Assembly: GCA_900239685.1 (NCBI GenBank)
Contig: OENT01000100.1
Coordinates: 153,631-217,630 of the forward strand
Direction: 5' to 3'
DNA: 64,000 nt
Source: Rotaria macrura
Taxonomy: Eukaryota; Rotifera; Eurotatoria; Philodinida; Philodinidae
Shown here one piece after another: positions 1 to 11,947 of the stretch (its first letter is position 1; each line of letters begins with the position of its first letter). Position numbers and translations under genes: made by a program. A model generated the notes under the pieces. It was not told the origin of the DNA and did no database searches. It saw only the letters and a program-made list of their open reading frames with translations.

Positions 1-2568
1 GTGTGCCTATTTGGAATACTACTTAGAACAGAATTGTATAACTAGGTATTAAAATCGATATTGATTTGGATGCTGTATGCGATATTGAGGAATTGTAGAT
101 TAGTGTACCTTAAAATGAAGGAATATGATTGATTTTGCACTGAATATGATCTCATGCATTAGTATTTAGTAAAAAGAAATAGAAGGGTTTGAATAGAACC
201 ATTTTTGGGAATAATTACTGAATATAGTTGTCCAATAAGAAATGCTAAAATATAGATGGTTCCTCTATTTGGTTTGTTGAGAAATAAGAATTTTGTCGAG
301 CACTAGTTTAAAAAAAATTTATCGTTTCATGCAGGCGTATTAATCTCATTTGAAATCTTTGTTAAAATGACTATCATCGTCGTCAAACGATTGAATATTT
401 TCAACGATTGTTCCATAGTGTGTACATGAAAATGTGATTGAATATTTATTAGGTGATGTAGAATGTGTCAGAAAATGAACAGAGAAGAATCATGTTCATA
501 CTTTGATCAAGCAAGATTGCGATCAGATTGTTTGTGAACTAATATAATACCTAGAGAAATTTGTCCTACACTGGACTATGAAAGGTTGGATCCTGCTATC
601 GGCATTCAATTGAACTCAATGTAGAGAGATTCAAGTGTAGAATTTGAGTGTCTCCATGGTGTGGGTTCACATAGAATTTTTTCGGCTAGTAAATTTGTTA
701 CTGGTTTCATCCATGTAGAAAATGAAGATGAACTTACACTCATTAGTCGAATATTTAGAAAAAAACTTTATTTTCGAAGTAGAACAAGAATTACTATAAG
801 TCATTTCTGGTAATTGTATGCATTTTTTATTTTTTTTTAATGTTTATCTATCAATATATATGTAATATTCCACTCTTGTTATACATGAAGAAAGATAGTA
901 TAATATGGATCACAAAAAAAAANAAAAAAAAACGAAATATTATGAATCGGAAATGCTATTCTCTGATACTGAAAATTCAACCGTAACTTCACTAAAATTG
1001 TTATTCTAGTGTTTGTACTTTCATCTTATGAAAAGAAATCTTATGACTCTCTCTAAATAAATTGAGCGACTGCAAAATCTTCTTCAATTTCTTGAACCAT
1101 CATATATGACATGAACTAAATAGTATGGTGATGCCAGGAGAAATATTCTAACGATTGAATGTCATCGCATTCGACAGCTATCCGATACAGCTGTATAGGA
1201 ATTTCTATACTACCAACAAAATCTTGCCGAAATTCGGGTCACTAAGTAACATTCCAATTTCACAGTCAGAGTCCGACTGAATCGTACAGACTGCTCATAG
1301 CGAGTTCTGATGTTGACTATCAAACTAATTAATACTCAACTAATTAAATACGATTCCATCATAGGGTTGTAGAGTGCTTATAGGAGCTTGAATTCCATTC
1401 GATACTATTTCATCGGATCAGGTAGCTTATTTATTCATTGGCGATTGTGAAATAACATAGCTATAAAATTACTGATCGATTTTCTTACTAAAAGTGGACA
1501 TCGAATTTGACGATACGAAAATTTTTATGGAAAACTAAAGAATGAACTGCTGTAAAAAATATGAAAGAGCAATTGACATATAACATATCAGTTTATCTTC
1601 GTAATCAAATTTTATACGATGCAAAACTTGATTTTCGTGAATCGTTCCGCTGTTCGATGGCAATCACTATCCACTTTCTAATAACTTGCGCAATGTAACT
1701 TCACACCTAGATAAGCGTAAGAACATATTTTTATTCCGGCAGTCTAGGGTCAAGTGTATCAATGTCTCGATTCACTTTATTTGCACGTTTGACTGATGCG
1801 TCGACTATTGAACATATAGTTCAATTATCTGATGAGGCTAACTATGTGCATTCACGCGCACCTTGTCATATAATGATGGCTTAAGCTGATAAGAGAAGAA
1901 AGGGGAAAAAATTGATTGATCAAGTGCATGTTTATGTATAGAAGAATTTATAATTATCAACCTGTCAATCGAAAGTTTCTTTTTTCTTTTTCTCCGTTTT
2001 TTGTCAATGTTGAAGTAATGACATTGTCATTAATTGCAAGATAGTGTCAGATAGTGTCAAGAAAAAGTCGAATGAACGTGCACGGATGATATGAACCAAA
2101 TGATAAATCAAATCACATCTTTATATAAGTCTAGATTGAATAAAAGCAATGTGAATGAGAGCAACTACGTATGTAAAAAATAGAATTAAAAAAATACTTG
2201 TTCTAGTATTGTGATTTCAATCGCAATAACATTAACTTCTGGACAATTTTGATTCATAGAAAAATTAATCATACACTTTCTTTAGATATTCATAGACATC
2301 CTGCTGTGATTTCAAAGATTTCATGAACAAACGAAAGTTCTAGGATGTAATTAGATCAATTTTAAACTATATCTGCCTCTTAAATAAGTTCTAATATCAA
2401 ATAGGACTAGTATGATAAGTAATGATCTGGAAAGACTCATAAAAATTAATTTTGAATTCAAAAACGATAAACAAAATGTTGTTAACTTGATAAAGCAAAA
2501 ACTCTATCATCGTATTCGTCATGATGATGTGCGAACATGATTATATTATACTTATCTTATCTGTTGAA
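1..2568. other. Intergenic, no gene recognised
   Basis: AT-rich sequence with short stop-riddled frames on both strands and no recognisable protein motif. An A-run with a single N lies at 913-931 (N at 923). Short exons of a gene starting outside the window cannot be excluded by eye. Confidence 0.6.
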
Positions 2569-2575
2569 TATAAAT
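2569..2575 (+). promoter_or_regulatory. TATA-like box of the DsbA-like gene
   Basis: The motif TATAAAT lies about 85 bp upstream of the ATG at 2656, which would place transcription initiation near 2600 and give a short 5' UTR. It is the only TATA-like match in a sensible position for this gene. In such AT-rich DNA a chance match is possible. Confidence 0.35.
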
Positions 2576-2655
2576 ATCGAGAGAAAAGTTCGTAAAAAAA
2601 AAGAAAGAAAGTGTACCGATATTTTATATTAAAAAACTATCAACCAAACAACAAA

Positions 2656-3522
2656 ATGCAGATCATCAACATTTCTCTATTACTTGGTGTTGTTCTTGCT
2701 AGTTTTACATTAGCTCAAGTACCCATACCATCTCATCCAGATGGATACGGTGTTGGTGGACCTGCTGATGCACATGCTGTCATCGAAATGTTTTTCGATC
2801 CACTTTGCCCAGATTGTAAAGCTACTTGGCCAACTATGTTGCAAGTCGTTAAAGCATACGGTAGCAAAATTCACTTTCGTATTCACACGTTTCCACTTCC
2901 CTATCACACGAATTCATTTGTTGCTGCACAAGGTGTACATGTTATTGCTAATGCTACGAGTCGAAATCTAGATTCTATTTTTCTGTATGTAACCAAAATA
3001 TTTGAAAATCAAGAAAAATGGTATAATGACGCAACAAAATCGATGACTATGCCCGATGTTGTTGATTCACTTGCTACATTTGTCGCTCAAATTGGCATAG
3101 TAACAAAGGATAAGTTCATTGCAGGCATGAATAGTGATGATATTAATGATGAAACACGTATTTCATGGAAATATGCTTGCTCAAGAGGTAATTTCAATTT
3201 AGTGGAGAAGAAAAACAAACTTTTTTTCTTATTCATTTGTTTTTATTGACATATAGGTGTGGTTGGTACACCAACATTTCTTATTAACGGTGTATCGACA
3301 AGTGCCGATGCATCATGGTCACTTGCCGATTGGAAATCTGTTATCGATCCAATTTTAGCATCGAACGGAATTGCGACAAGTGAAGTAAAAGATTGTCCGT
3401 CTGGTCAAACTGAATGTCAATATGCTCCACATAAAACACAATGTTGCTTTGCCGGTGAACGATGTATTAAAAATGTTGGTTGTCGATGTTTTAATTTAAA
3501 ACTTGGCAACAAATGTTTTTAA
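2656..3522 (+). CDS. Secreted DsbA-like thioredoxin-fold protein with Cys-rich tail
   Basis: Two exons, 2656-3187 and 3257-3522, joined across a 69-bp GT..AG intron, give 265 aa. The ATG at 2656 is chosen because the open frame upstream begins only with GTG. Residues 1-20 form a signal peptide ending in TLA. Residues 40-54 (AVIEMFFDPLCPDC) carry a CPDC redox motif at 51-54 after a beta strand, and the segment after the intron (VGTPTFLING) is the cis-Pro loop of DsbA/thioredoxin folds. DsbA-family proteins exchange disulfides; here this would occur in the secretory pathway or outside the cell. The last 42 residues hold eight cysteines, including an adjacent pair, unlike bacterial DsbA, and may be a small disulfide-bonded domain. 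The substrate is unknown. The fold call is firm; oxidase versus other thiol function is inferred. Confidence 0.85.
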
Positions 3523-6500
3523 AATGATTGACAAATACATTATGAACCGTATTTTTTAAAAATATATTCAGTTAAAATTACAGTATCAATTTTGACTAAA
3601 TTTAAATCGAGTACTACTTTTAATTTGACGAAAAGTAAAAGGGAAAAGTAGTTTGAATGCAGATACACCCCAATATAATTATCTGTGATGGTTGTAGGGA
3701 TACGAACGTTCAAAACACTTTTATAATTGTCTACTTTATGTGTTGAATAGTTGACAAGGGTAAATTTCTTCGTTGTCGATAACGAATTCAATTTTTATGT
3801 TGTTTCTATTTGAATTACTCTACTGACGATGATAATAGCGTTGCGTTCATCCGAGAAAGACCTTAAATTGTTAATTGCCCGTAGATGATACTATCATAGG
3901 TGGCAATCATTTGAATGACACATGAACGATTGATCGAAGGTGTTTCTTTTCTTTTTTGATAAATTTATCATTTTTAACTCAAAAAATAATGATACATGCA
4001 TCTATATATTGATTCATGAATGAAAACCCGATCGACATTTATACTTGTTCCGAACTGCGTTCCAACATGAGCGGACTGAAGAACATTAAGAAGCGCTGCA
4101 GCTTAAAAATATGCCCGAAAGATTTCAAAACTCATCCCGTTCGTTGCAGTTTTTTACACTGATTTCTAATCTACTATGTGTATGTGCAGCAGCAGCAGCA
4201 GCAGAAAAACAATGAATGTGTTAGAAATCGATTAATAGAAAACAAAAAACACTCATGGTTAACTATTCGAATGAAAGATGTTCGAATTGAAACGTATCCT
4301 TCGAATATTCTCTACCATACATACATCGTTCTAATTTGTTTAACGTGTTATTCGGTCTCTTACCTTAACGCAATGCACTCATTTTCACTTTTGAATTCAT
4401 TACTTTTTCAAAACGAACTGATAGCCAAAAATGTATTTGTTGCGATTACTCAATTATTCATTTACATAGGTTCTCAAAAGAATAAAAGCTCATCGATGCT
4501 ATTTCTATGGCACATGGAGTTTCGATCATACCGAATTCATCACACTATGATACATGTATGTCCTGAAGAAAGTTATGCTGTCGATCAGACTTGCGATGAA
4601 CATGAGCGGTCATAATTTAAGGTCTTACATCAATAATAATAATAAACGCGAAATTCGTTCGATTTTAACATTAGAAAGTCGAGTGATTCTCTCTCATACT
4701 CATTTCTGGTAACAGTAAGTTCAACGAAATCGGTTCTTCATATGTCTATGCCATTTCAACGATGGCTTTCGCAAATCATTTTCCTCTAGAGAGTCACGCA
4801 ATCTTTTTTTATAGTTAATCCGGTTGTCTGATTTTTAATTTAAGTCCATCGATTATACATTCGAAAGAAAAGTTCATGTAGCATAATCTCGTTTGATACG
4901 TAGTAAAAGGAACTCACCTTCAGCAACATGCCATGTTTTAATACTAATCGTAGAAGAGAAACTAATCGCATCAAAGAACGAAACAAAAAGAACGTATATG
5001 CCATTGAAGATCCATGAACGTGTCGATCGTATATGCGCATGTAATCGGTTTACTCACGGACTAACAACGTACACTCTTATATTCACACACTGCTTCAGAG
5101 GAATCAATTTCTCTGTCGTATAAGTTTTGCTTACGCCAGTAAAAATGAGAATAAATAAAGACACAAGCTCAAATGATTTTTATTGGCGAAAGATGTTGGA
5201 TCTTGTACGTAATTACGCGTTTTTATGTCTTCAAGATCGTATCCTTATTCAAGAATTCATTTCACATGAACATTGAGAACGATGACGATGTAACTCTGTA
5301 ATTTTTTTCCAAATTACATTTTCTACGATAACGAAGTTCGCCACGAAAACAAAGAATATGAATATACTACAAAGTTACATTACTACTAATCCTTTTTAAA
5401 TCCATTACAATGACACATTCAATTCATTTCTTCATGACTTTTTATTTTTGTTTTTCATTTACATAGTCTACTCATCTCCTATAGTGAGCGTTAAATAGAG
5501 ACTTGATAAAGATGAGTTTCGCTGACTTGTCAAGATATTCATGTCACGTTGACGACGTTCCTAGTTAGTGCATCATCATTGATCTTTAACAATAGTGGAA
5601 TTGGTTCAAAACTTCTGACATTTTATTACAGATACATCCCTAATAATGCTATCAATATAGTTAGTCCATATGTTCCTCAAGGAATTTCTGTAAAGAAGGC
5701 GCTCGCATTCTCTATATTTATAAAAATGCGAAACCTATTTTATTCATCGAACTATTCTCGTTAAGCACGTTATGACTTTGCGCACAACATCTCCATCGAA
5801 AATATTGTCTGTGACATATATAATGTTTACATTAGCTTAACGATATAAGCTGAATAAATCCAGTAATAATCTGATATTCTTTCGTAACACTTACTACTAG
5901 GCTTTCGAACGAAATAAAATTCGATTAAATGTTATTGATTTTGTTTGAATATGTTTCGGTCACGGTATCTGATAGTAAGAAAATAATTCGATTGCATTAC
6001 AAGCCAGATATATGCTGATCGGTAGCACTTTATTGAACCGCACACTCGAACAGATGAAGGATCTTGAATAAATGGGCTATCAAGGACGAATCAGTGTTTA
6101 AAAACGACATAGAAAATAGAGTTGTAGAGGAAAATGATCCTTTGTTGACGACACATGGGTGCAAAGTTTTTCGTACTAAGTGGCTTTGCCATTCTAACGA
6201 TGGTTGATAATCTGATATCATAGCATTTTCTCAATGAGAAGAAATCTCTCTTTTGAAAAGAAAACAGCCTTATCTGACTTTATAGTTGACATACGAAAAT
6301 CTAATGTCGTCATATAGATATTAATTAACTATTCCAACGGTGCAATAATAGATTACTCATACTTCAAGGAATAACAGTTGTGGTGAAATAACGATAATAG
6401 TTTTCTATAAATTCATTTTATTATAATCTCAAACTTCTCAAAAGAATGACGAGTAATTGTTAAATTCATATACATATTCCGTCAATGGCAAAAATAACAA

Positions 6501-7590
6501 CAACATTCTTGTCCTTGCATGTTCGTTTAGTATTAGATAGAACGATACACATTTTTTTCAAAACATTCAAAGTACTAAGGATTTATGGAAAAGTTCATTG
6601 ATTATTAACTGAATATTGTATCATACATTATAAGTTGAAAAGCAGTTAGATACATAACAATGACAATCAAACAGTAAGAAAAGTGTTATCCTATTCTAGA
6701 AAGAACTCAACCACATGAAATTATACTCGATAAAAAATGAATATTCAAAGAGACGTAGGTTTGCAAAAAAGTTTTTTTTTTGATTACGCAATGTGCAGTT
6801 TTTATAGTAAGCTGTTATTACTATCACGCATGATATCGATGATGAAATACATTTGAATATGTCGAAATTTCTTCAAGAGTAAATAATCAGCGAAATTTGA
6901 ACGACCTATTGAAAAGATGAAGTGTGAAGGCCATCTTTTAAAGTCTTCACTTGCAATATATTACTTCCTGAATTACGTTCGTATCAATAAAAAAATGTAC
7001 TCGACACTATGATCCTCGCAATGATCGACAGTAAGTAATGAATCATATTGAACTGTCATTCAATACATATCAATCGAAAAGATTGGTCAATAGGTACATG
7101 AGAACTTCATATTTTTCTTCTGATCAATTTTTTAATATATAAAATTCTGCTATGTTCGAGTTAATGTTGTCAATCATAGAATTCTTATTTGGCACATAGT
7201 AACTTAAATTTCTCATTTCAAAAAACAATTCTGATAAATGTGAAACGCATTGTAAGAACTTTTGATGAATAAACAGCAGCAATATATTTTTCTACACTTA
7301 AAATTATGATTTAAAAACCGTGTAGATGAAATCTAAAATGTACTGTCTGATGGATTTGATACGATCGATCGATCAATCAATAGATGTGGTTGCTTGTCAA
7401 AATATTATTGGTTGAAAATAAGGAACTAATCAAAAGATGCCTGCTTGTCTTAAACATGTTTCATCAATATTCGATTTTCATCAGACTTCGGAAGATTTTC
7501 TCAATTGATTTCCTTGCTATATTTGATAATTGAAAAAAAACGAATAGACGCAAATACTTCTTTATTTGATTTATACACTTGTTTTCTCAG
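3523..7590. other. Intergenic, no gene recognised
   Basis: A 4-kb AT-rich stretch. The longest frame (4178-4615) opens at GTG before a CAG run and resembles no family I know. Other frames are short, lack splice context and carry no motif. No transposon protein or RNA gene is seen. Confidence 0.55.
4187..4204 (+). repeat. (CAG)6 trinucleotide repeat
   Basis: Six perfect CAG units inside intergenic DNA. The frame through it reads as Gln, but that frame has no nearby ATG, so I treat it as a simple repeat. Confidence 0.8.
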
Positions 7591-9464
7591 ATGATTGAAC
7601 AACTTGCCTTAATTGTAATTATTCTTGTACCTCTTGGGTTAGTTTTTCTATCCGTAAGTTGATATGAAATCTATGACTTAGAATTAAATTTGAATTATAA
7701 ATTCTTTAGGTGATATGTTTGTTACGGTCGTACAAAGTAAAACCTCGAAGTGAAAATGAGAATTATTTTCATGATCCAAAAACAAAATCACGACAAATCT
7801 TTGCTTCGCTCAACGATTCACATTCAAAATATCTTTCTGTTATTATTCCTGCTTACAAAGAAGTAGATCGATGTAAAAAGAAAAGAATATAAGCAAACAT
7901 TTCCGAATTCATTTAAAAATTAATTTTTTCTTATACGTTTAGTGCCTGCCATGATTCAAGATACAATGGATTATTTAGAACAGCGTCAGGTATATGAATG
8001 AAGTCAATATTTTTTTAAAATAGATTTCTGGTCATAACTTATCTTTCGATACTTCATTTGAATTCCGCTGAGTGTTCGTCAACAGATACAGCATCCATTG
8101 CTAATGCGAACCGTAGCAAATTTCGTTTGTCAATCTAAATTTGACAAGAGAAAATTTTTCTTTTTCCAAACTAACATAATTTCTAGAAAAAACGTCTTTT
8201 CGAGCTTTGATCTTCAGAAAATGAGACACCATCCATAGTGAAGTTTAACGAAGTGTTGTTCATAACTGATGGATATTTTCAACCGAAGCTAACCAATTGG
8301 AGTCGTCTAAAGGTTTATTTTCAGATCGAAACTCGACAAGTAGATCTTTTCATTTTAAAAAAAAAGTTGTCATTTCGAGCAGAAAATGTTTTCAATTCAA
8401 GAGAGATATGCACATGATTTCTGCTAGTTATTCGAAATGAAATGTAAAATTTGAAAATTTGCTTCTTTAGATAAAAGATTCATCGTTTACCTATGAATTG
8501 ATTATCGTCGATGATGGAAGTCCGGATAAAACTAGCGAAGTAAGATTAGTTTATTGTCAAAAGCAAAAAGACAACATGTGAAGGATCTATTTCTAGATGG
8601 CACTGAAATTTAGCGCTCAATATGGAACTGATAGAGTTCGAGTATTGACATTGGATGTTAATCGAGGTAAAGGTGGTGCTGTTCGAATGGTGAAGTAGAC
8701 TGTTTGTTATTTGAAAGCAAGACATTCATTCTCATTTTATTTATTAGGGTGTCTTAAGCGCTCGAGGACAATGGATTTTATTTGCTGATGCAGATGGTGC
8801 AACTAAATTTAGTGATTTTAGTAAACTTGAAACAAATGCCTTGTCGACAATGAAAGTAAACAACGGCGCAAAAGATCAGAATAGTTTTCATGATTTTTAA
8901 TTTACTTCTTTTTAGAATAATGATGTTATCGTATGTGGCTCAAGACGACATTTAGAAAAAGAATCTGTAGCTCAAGTAAATTTTAGTATCGGTTAATGAC
9001 GAAGAATCTATTTTCTTTTTTTGATTTTGATTGATTGAATAGAGATCTAGATTTCGTACATTGCTGATGTATGTATTTCATTTTGAAGTTTGGCTATTTG
9101 CTGTGAAATCTATTCGTGATACTCAATGTGGTTTTAAATTATTTTCACGTCAAGCTGCTCAAAAAGTTTTCAATCAACTTCACGTTGAACGATGGTACGA
9201 ATGAATAGCCAAAAAAGAATGAGAAAGAAATTTCAATGTTGCAGTTTTCAATTTTCTTTTTCTTGTAGGGCATTCGATGTTGAACTATTATATATTGCAG
9301 AAAAATTAAACATTCCTATTGGTGAAGTTGATGTTAATTGGCAAGAAATTCCAGGTTCAAAACTTGATCCATTTACTGCTTCATTACAAATGGGAATCGA
9401 CATCTTAGCAATTTGGCTTCGTTATGTATTAGGATTTTGGAAAATTAATCGAAAACGTGACTAA
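7591..9464 (+). CDS. ALG5: Dolichyl-phosphate beta-glucosyltransferase (ALG5)
   Basis: Nine exons: 7591-7653, 7710-7872, 7943-7989, 8471-8539, 8597-8689, 8748-8855, 8916-8975, 9043-9194, 9269-9464. They give 316 aa, close to the roughly 324 of human ALG5. The enzyme transfers glucose from UDP-glucose to dolichyl phosphate at the cytosolic ER face, supplying donor for N-glycan precursor glucosylation. Evidence is an N-terminal membrane helix (residues 1-27), then the GT2 fold: SVIIPAYKE, ELIIVDDGSPD, RGKGGAVRMG, the DADGA metal/nucleotide motif, CGSRRHLEKES and RDTQCGFKLF. These are ALG5 signatures rather than DPM1. The second-exon donor at 7873 (not 7863) keeps the frame and restores KEVDRLPAM. 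A splice acceptor directly abuts the ATG. Confidence 0.95.
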
Positions 9465-9513
9465 GAAATTCCTATATATACACAGTGAGGGTGAATGCCA
9501 ACATTTGTCGACT

Positions 9514-9519
9514 AATAAA
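9514..9519 (+). terminator. Poly(A) signal of ALG5
   Basis: AATAAA 50 nt after the ALG5 stop codon, followed by T-rich and TGT-rich sequence, as expected for a cleavage/polyadenylation site. Confidence 0.6.
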
Positions 9520-11947
9520 ATATTGTTTTTTGTGCATCTCAAGCGTTAAATGAATTTGTAATGATTTGCTTTTTTGTCGCAACACCGACCTATACATCTC
9601 ATATGGTTTGCGAATCCTATTATAACATATGATTCTATTGAACAAGTGATATTATCTACAACAGATGTTCCATTTTTTCTATTGCAACTATTCTAAAGCT
9701 ATTTACTCGAAAATCATTGGTACTTTTTACTGGCACCAATGATTTTTCATAGACAAGACGACCCAAAGCTTTTACATATTGTATTAAGCGAGTTCTATTG
9801 TTGAATATGCCATTAGTAATAGCACTACAAATTGCACTGAATATTCTATTTGAATAGTTGTTTTCTAGTGAAAAATTATTCTAATAAATTCTGACATTAA
9901 CATTTATTTTTTCGGATAGATCTTCTTCTATCGCTCAGTCTATATATCAAAAAATTGTTTGAACAATTTAAATCCTCTGAAGATTAGGTTTCGTCAAAAT
10001 TCTTCTAGTTGAAATCAGAATTTGAATAAATTCCTTAAATAATATGACTATATTATTCAATAATTAGAGCAAGTAGAAAACCATATTATATTCCCAAAAG
10101 CATACCAGACACATGCCACTCTAATCAAATAAACAAATCGAATACAAGTTATCATAGTGTACAGTTTTGAAACTTGATTCTCGTTCTGCAAAAACGCGAT
10201 GCATACAAATTTAGTACAATATAATCAATCCGATTTACTCTAAAGCAGCGATGTTGATAAGCTTCTGACACGTGCTATTTATAAGATGTAACCACTCTAA
10301 GATTTACGTGATATAACATGATTTGATTTCAACAAGAAAATTTTTGTATCCGATGGAAATACAGATTTCGTACAAACGAATACTGTACGAAGAATTCTTT
10401 TCTGCAGCATATGTTGTTCAAGAAGATCTACCTGTGCTAAATATATTCATCATCGATGATCAATGAAATTTTTCCGGATTAGAACATATCAAAATAAACT
10501 AGAAAATCTGATGAAATTTTCTATGATTCTGTTTGTGACATATTCAACGATACAATTAACTAAATATTGCTGATAAGAAAAATTTTGTCGAGTTTATCTT
10601 GACAATATCCGGCATAGGCAGAGTAGAAAGTTATTTCTAGTTTGAAATCAAGATAGAACGTTATTATTGAATGTAATCCTCATGTAGAAGATACATGACT
10701 CAATTTAATTAAGAACTATTAAGAGATTTTCAACGTAGAGCAGGTGCATAGAATGAATTGACACATTCTAGTGACACTATGACGTCGACAAAATACAAGA
10801 AGCAACACAGTGTGAATATATCATTCGTTAACAACTCATCATATTTATTTATTGAACCGAAACTTTCAACTAGAATGCATGAATTGTGATCTGATAACGA
10901 GCATATCATACTTTTCATTTCACTTTTGAGAAATGCACACGTATTAAGATTTATCTTACGCACTGTCTTTGCTTATTTACTTTGTTGTTATCTTTTATGC
11001 CTCGTATGTTATCGTAAATTCTTGTTTTACTTTGCTAATTAAATTATTAAACAAAAGTTTTTTTAAATGAAGAAATAAAGTTATTGTTTAAAAATTCATA
11101 GAAATTTAAATGTCTCTTAAAACATTTGCAACACTGATGTATGTTCATTTGTCTTTGCGCCTGTGAATCGTTCAATCAAATATGCAAAAATTGTCTTTGA
11201 CAATGAAAACACTTTTCATTGTAAAGTTTATTTGAACATTATCATTGCAAGTTAAAAATAAGCTGAATCTATCATTTAAATACATGGTATGTTGGTAAAT
11301 TTGTCATTGAAAAGAATGGATGAAATGAATCATAATAAGTCTCATAGTTCTTTCACTTGAAAATAAAAGAATAGTTAATCATAATTAATTCTTATCATTT
11401 TTGTTTTGCACATCTGCACATCTATTGATGATGAGATTGTTAATTGAACTTTATGAACATCCGATGGTATTACTATTTTAAGGAACGATATTTTATCTAT
11501 TCACTACTGTAATTAATAGACAAGAATCGAGACGAGAAATAAAAATCTAGCGAGACTAAATTTATATTCAGTCACATCCACAGGCTTCTCCTAATTTATT
11601 GTCGAAAAGAATATTAAAGCAGTAGTCCCCAGTGAACATGTCCTTTGACTTATTGGCTTTCAAAACAAAAGTAAAGATAAAGTTCTCATGGAAATTATAA
11701 GTCAGGCTCGAAGACAACTATCTCATCTTGATTGAATAGCATAGTAGATTTTGTTTTCTTTTTTTGTATATTTAGCGTGCTCTGAAAGTCATTTCTCAGT
11801 TTAGAAAATATAAGAACCTACAATTAGACAAGGAAATATTATATTTCGAGAGAAATTAATTGAGCTTCGTCAAATGAGTTATTCGTCATCTTGTTTTACT
11901 TTTGTTTTTCAGTCCCAATTTGAAACTAATCGTGAGAAATTTTCATC
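9520..11947. other. Intergenic, no gene recognised
   Basis: About 2.4 kb of AT-rich DNA with no frame over 80 codons and no protein motif on either strand. A T-rich acceptor at 11911-11912 lies 35 nt before the next ATG and marks the 5' UTR of the decarboxylase gene. Confidence 0.55.

Noticed and set aside
1825..1870. CTGATGAG as a possible hammerhead ribozyme core
   Set aside because: No matching GAAA segment or closing stems nearby; the other CTGATGA occurrences I looked at fail the same test.
4178..4615. 145-codon open frame on + strand
   Set aside because: It opens at GTG followed by a CAG repeat, has no ATG near its start, no recognisable motif and no splice context.
7863..7872. Earlier donor (GTAGAT) for ALG5 exon 2
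   Set aside because: It leads to an immediate stop in the next exon; the donor at 7873 keeps the frame and restores a conserved segment.
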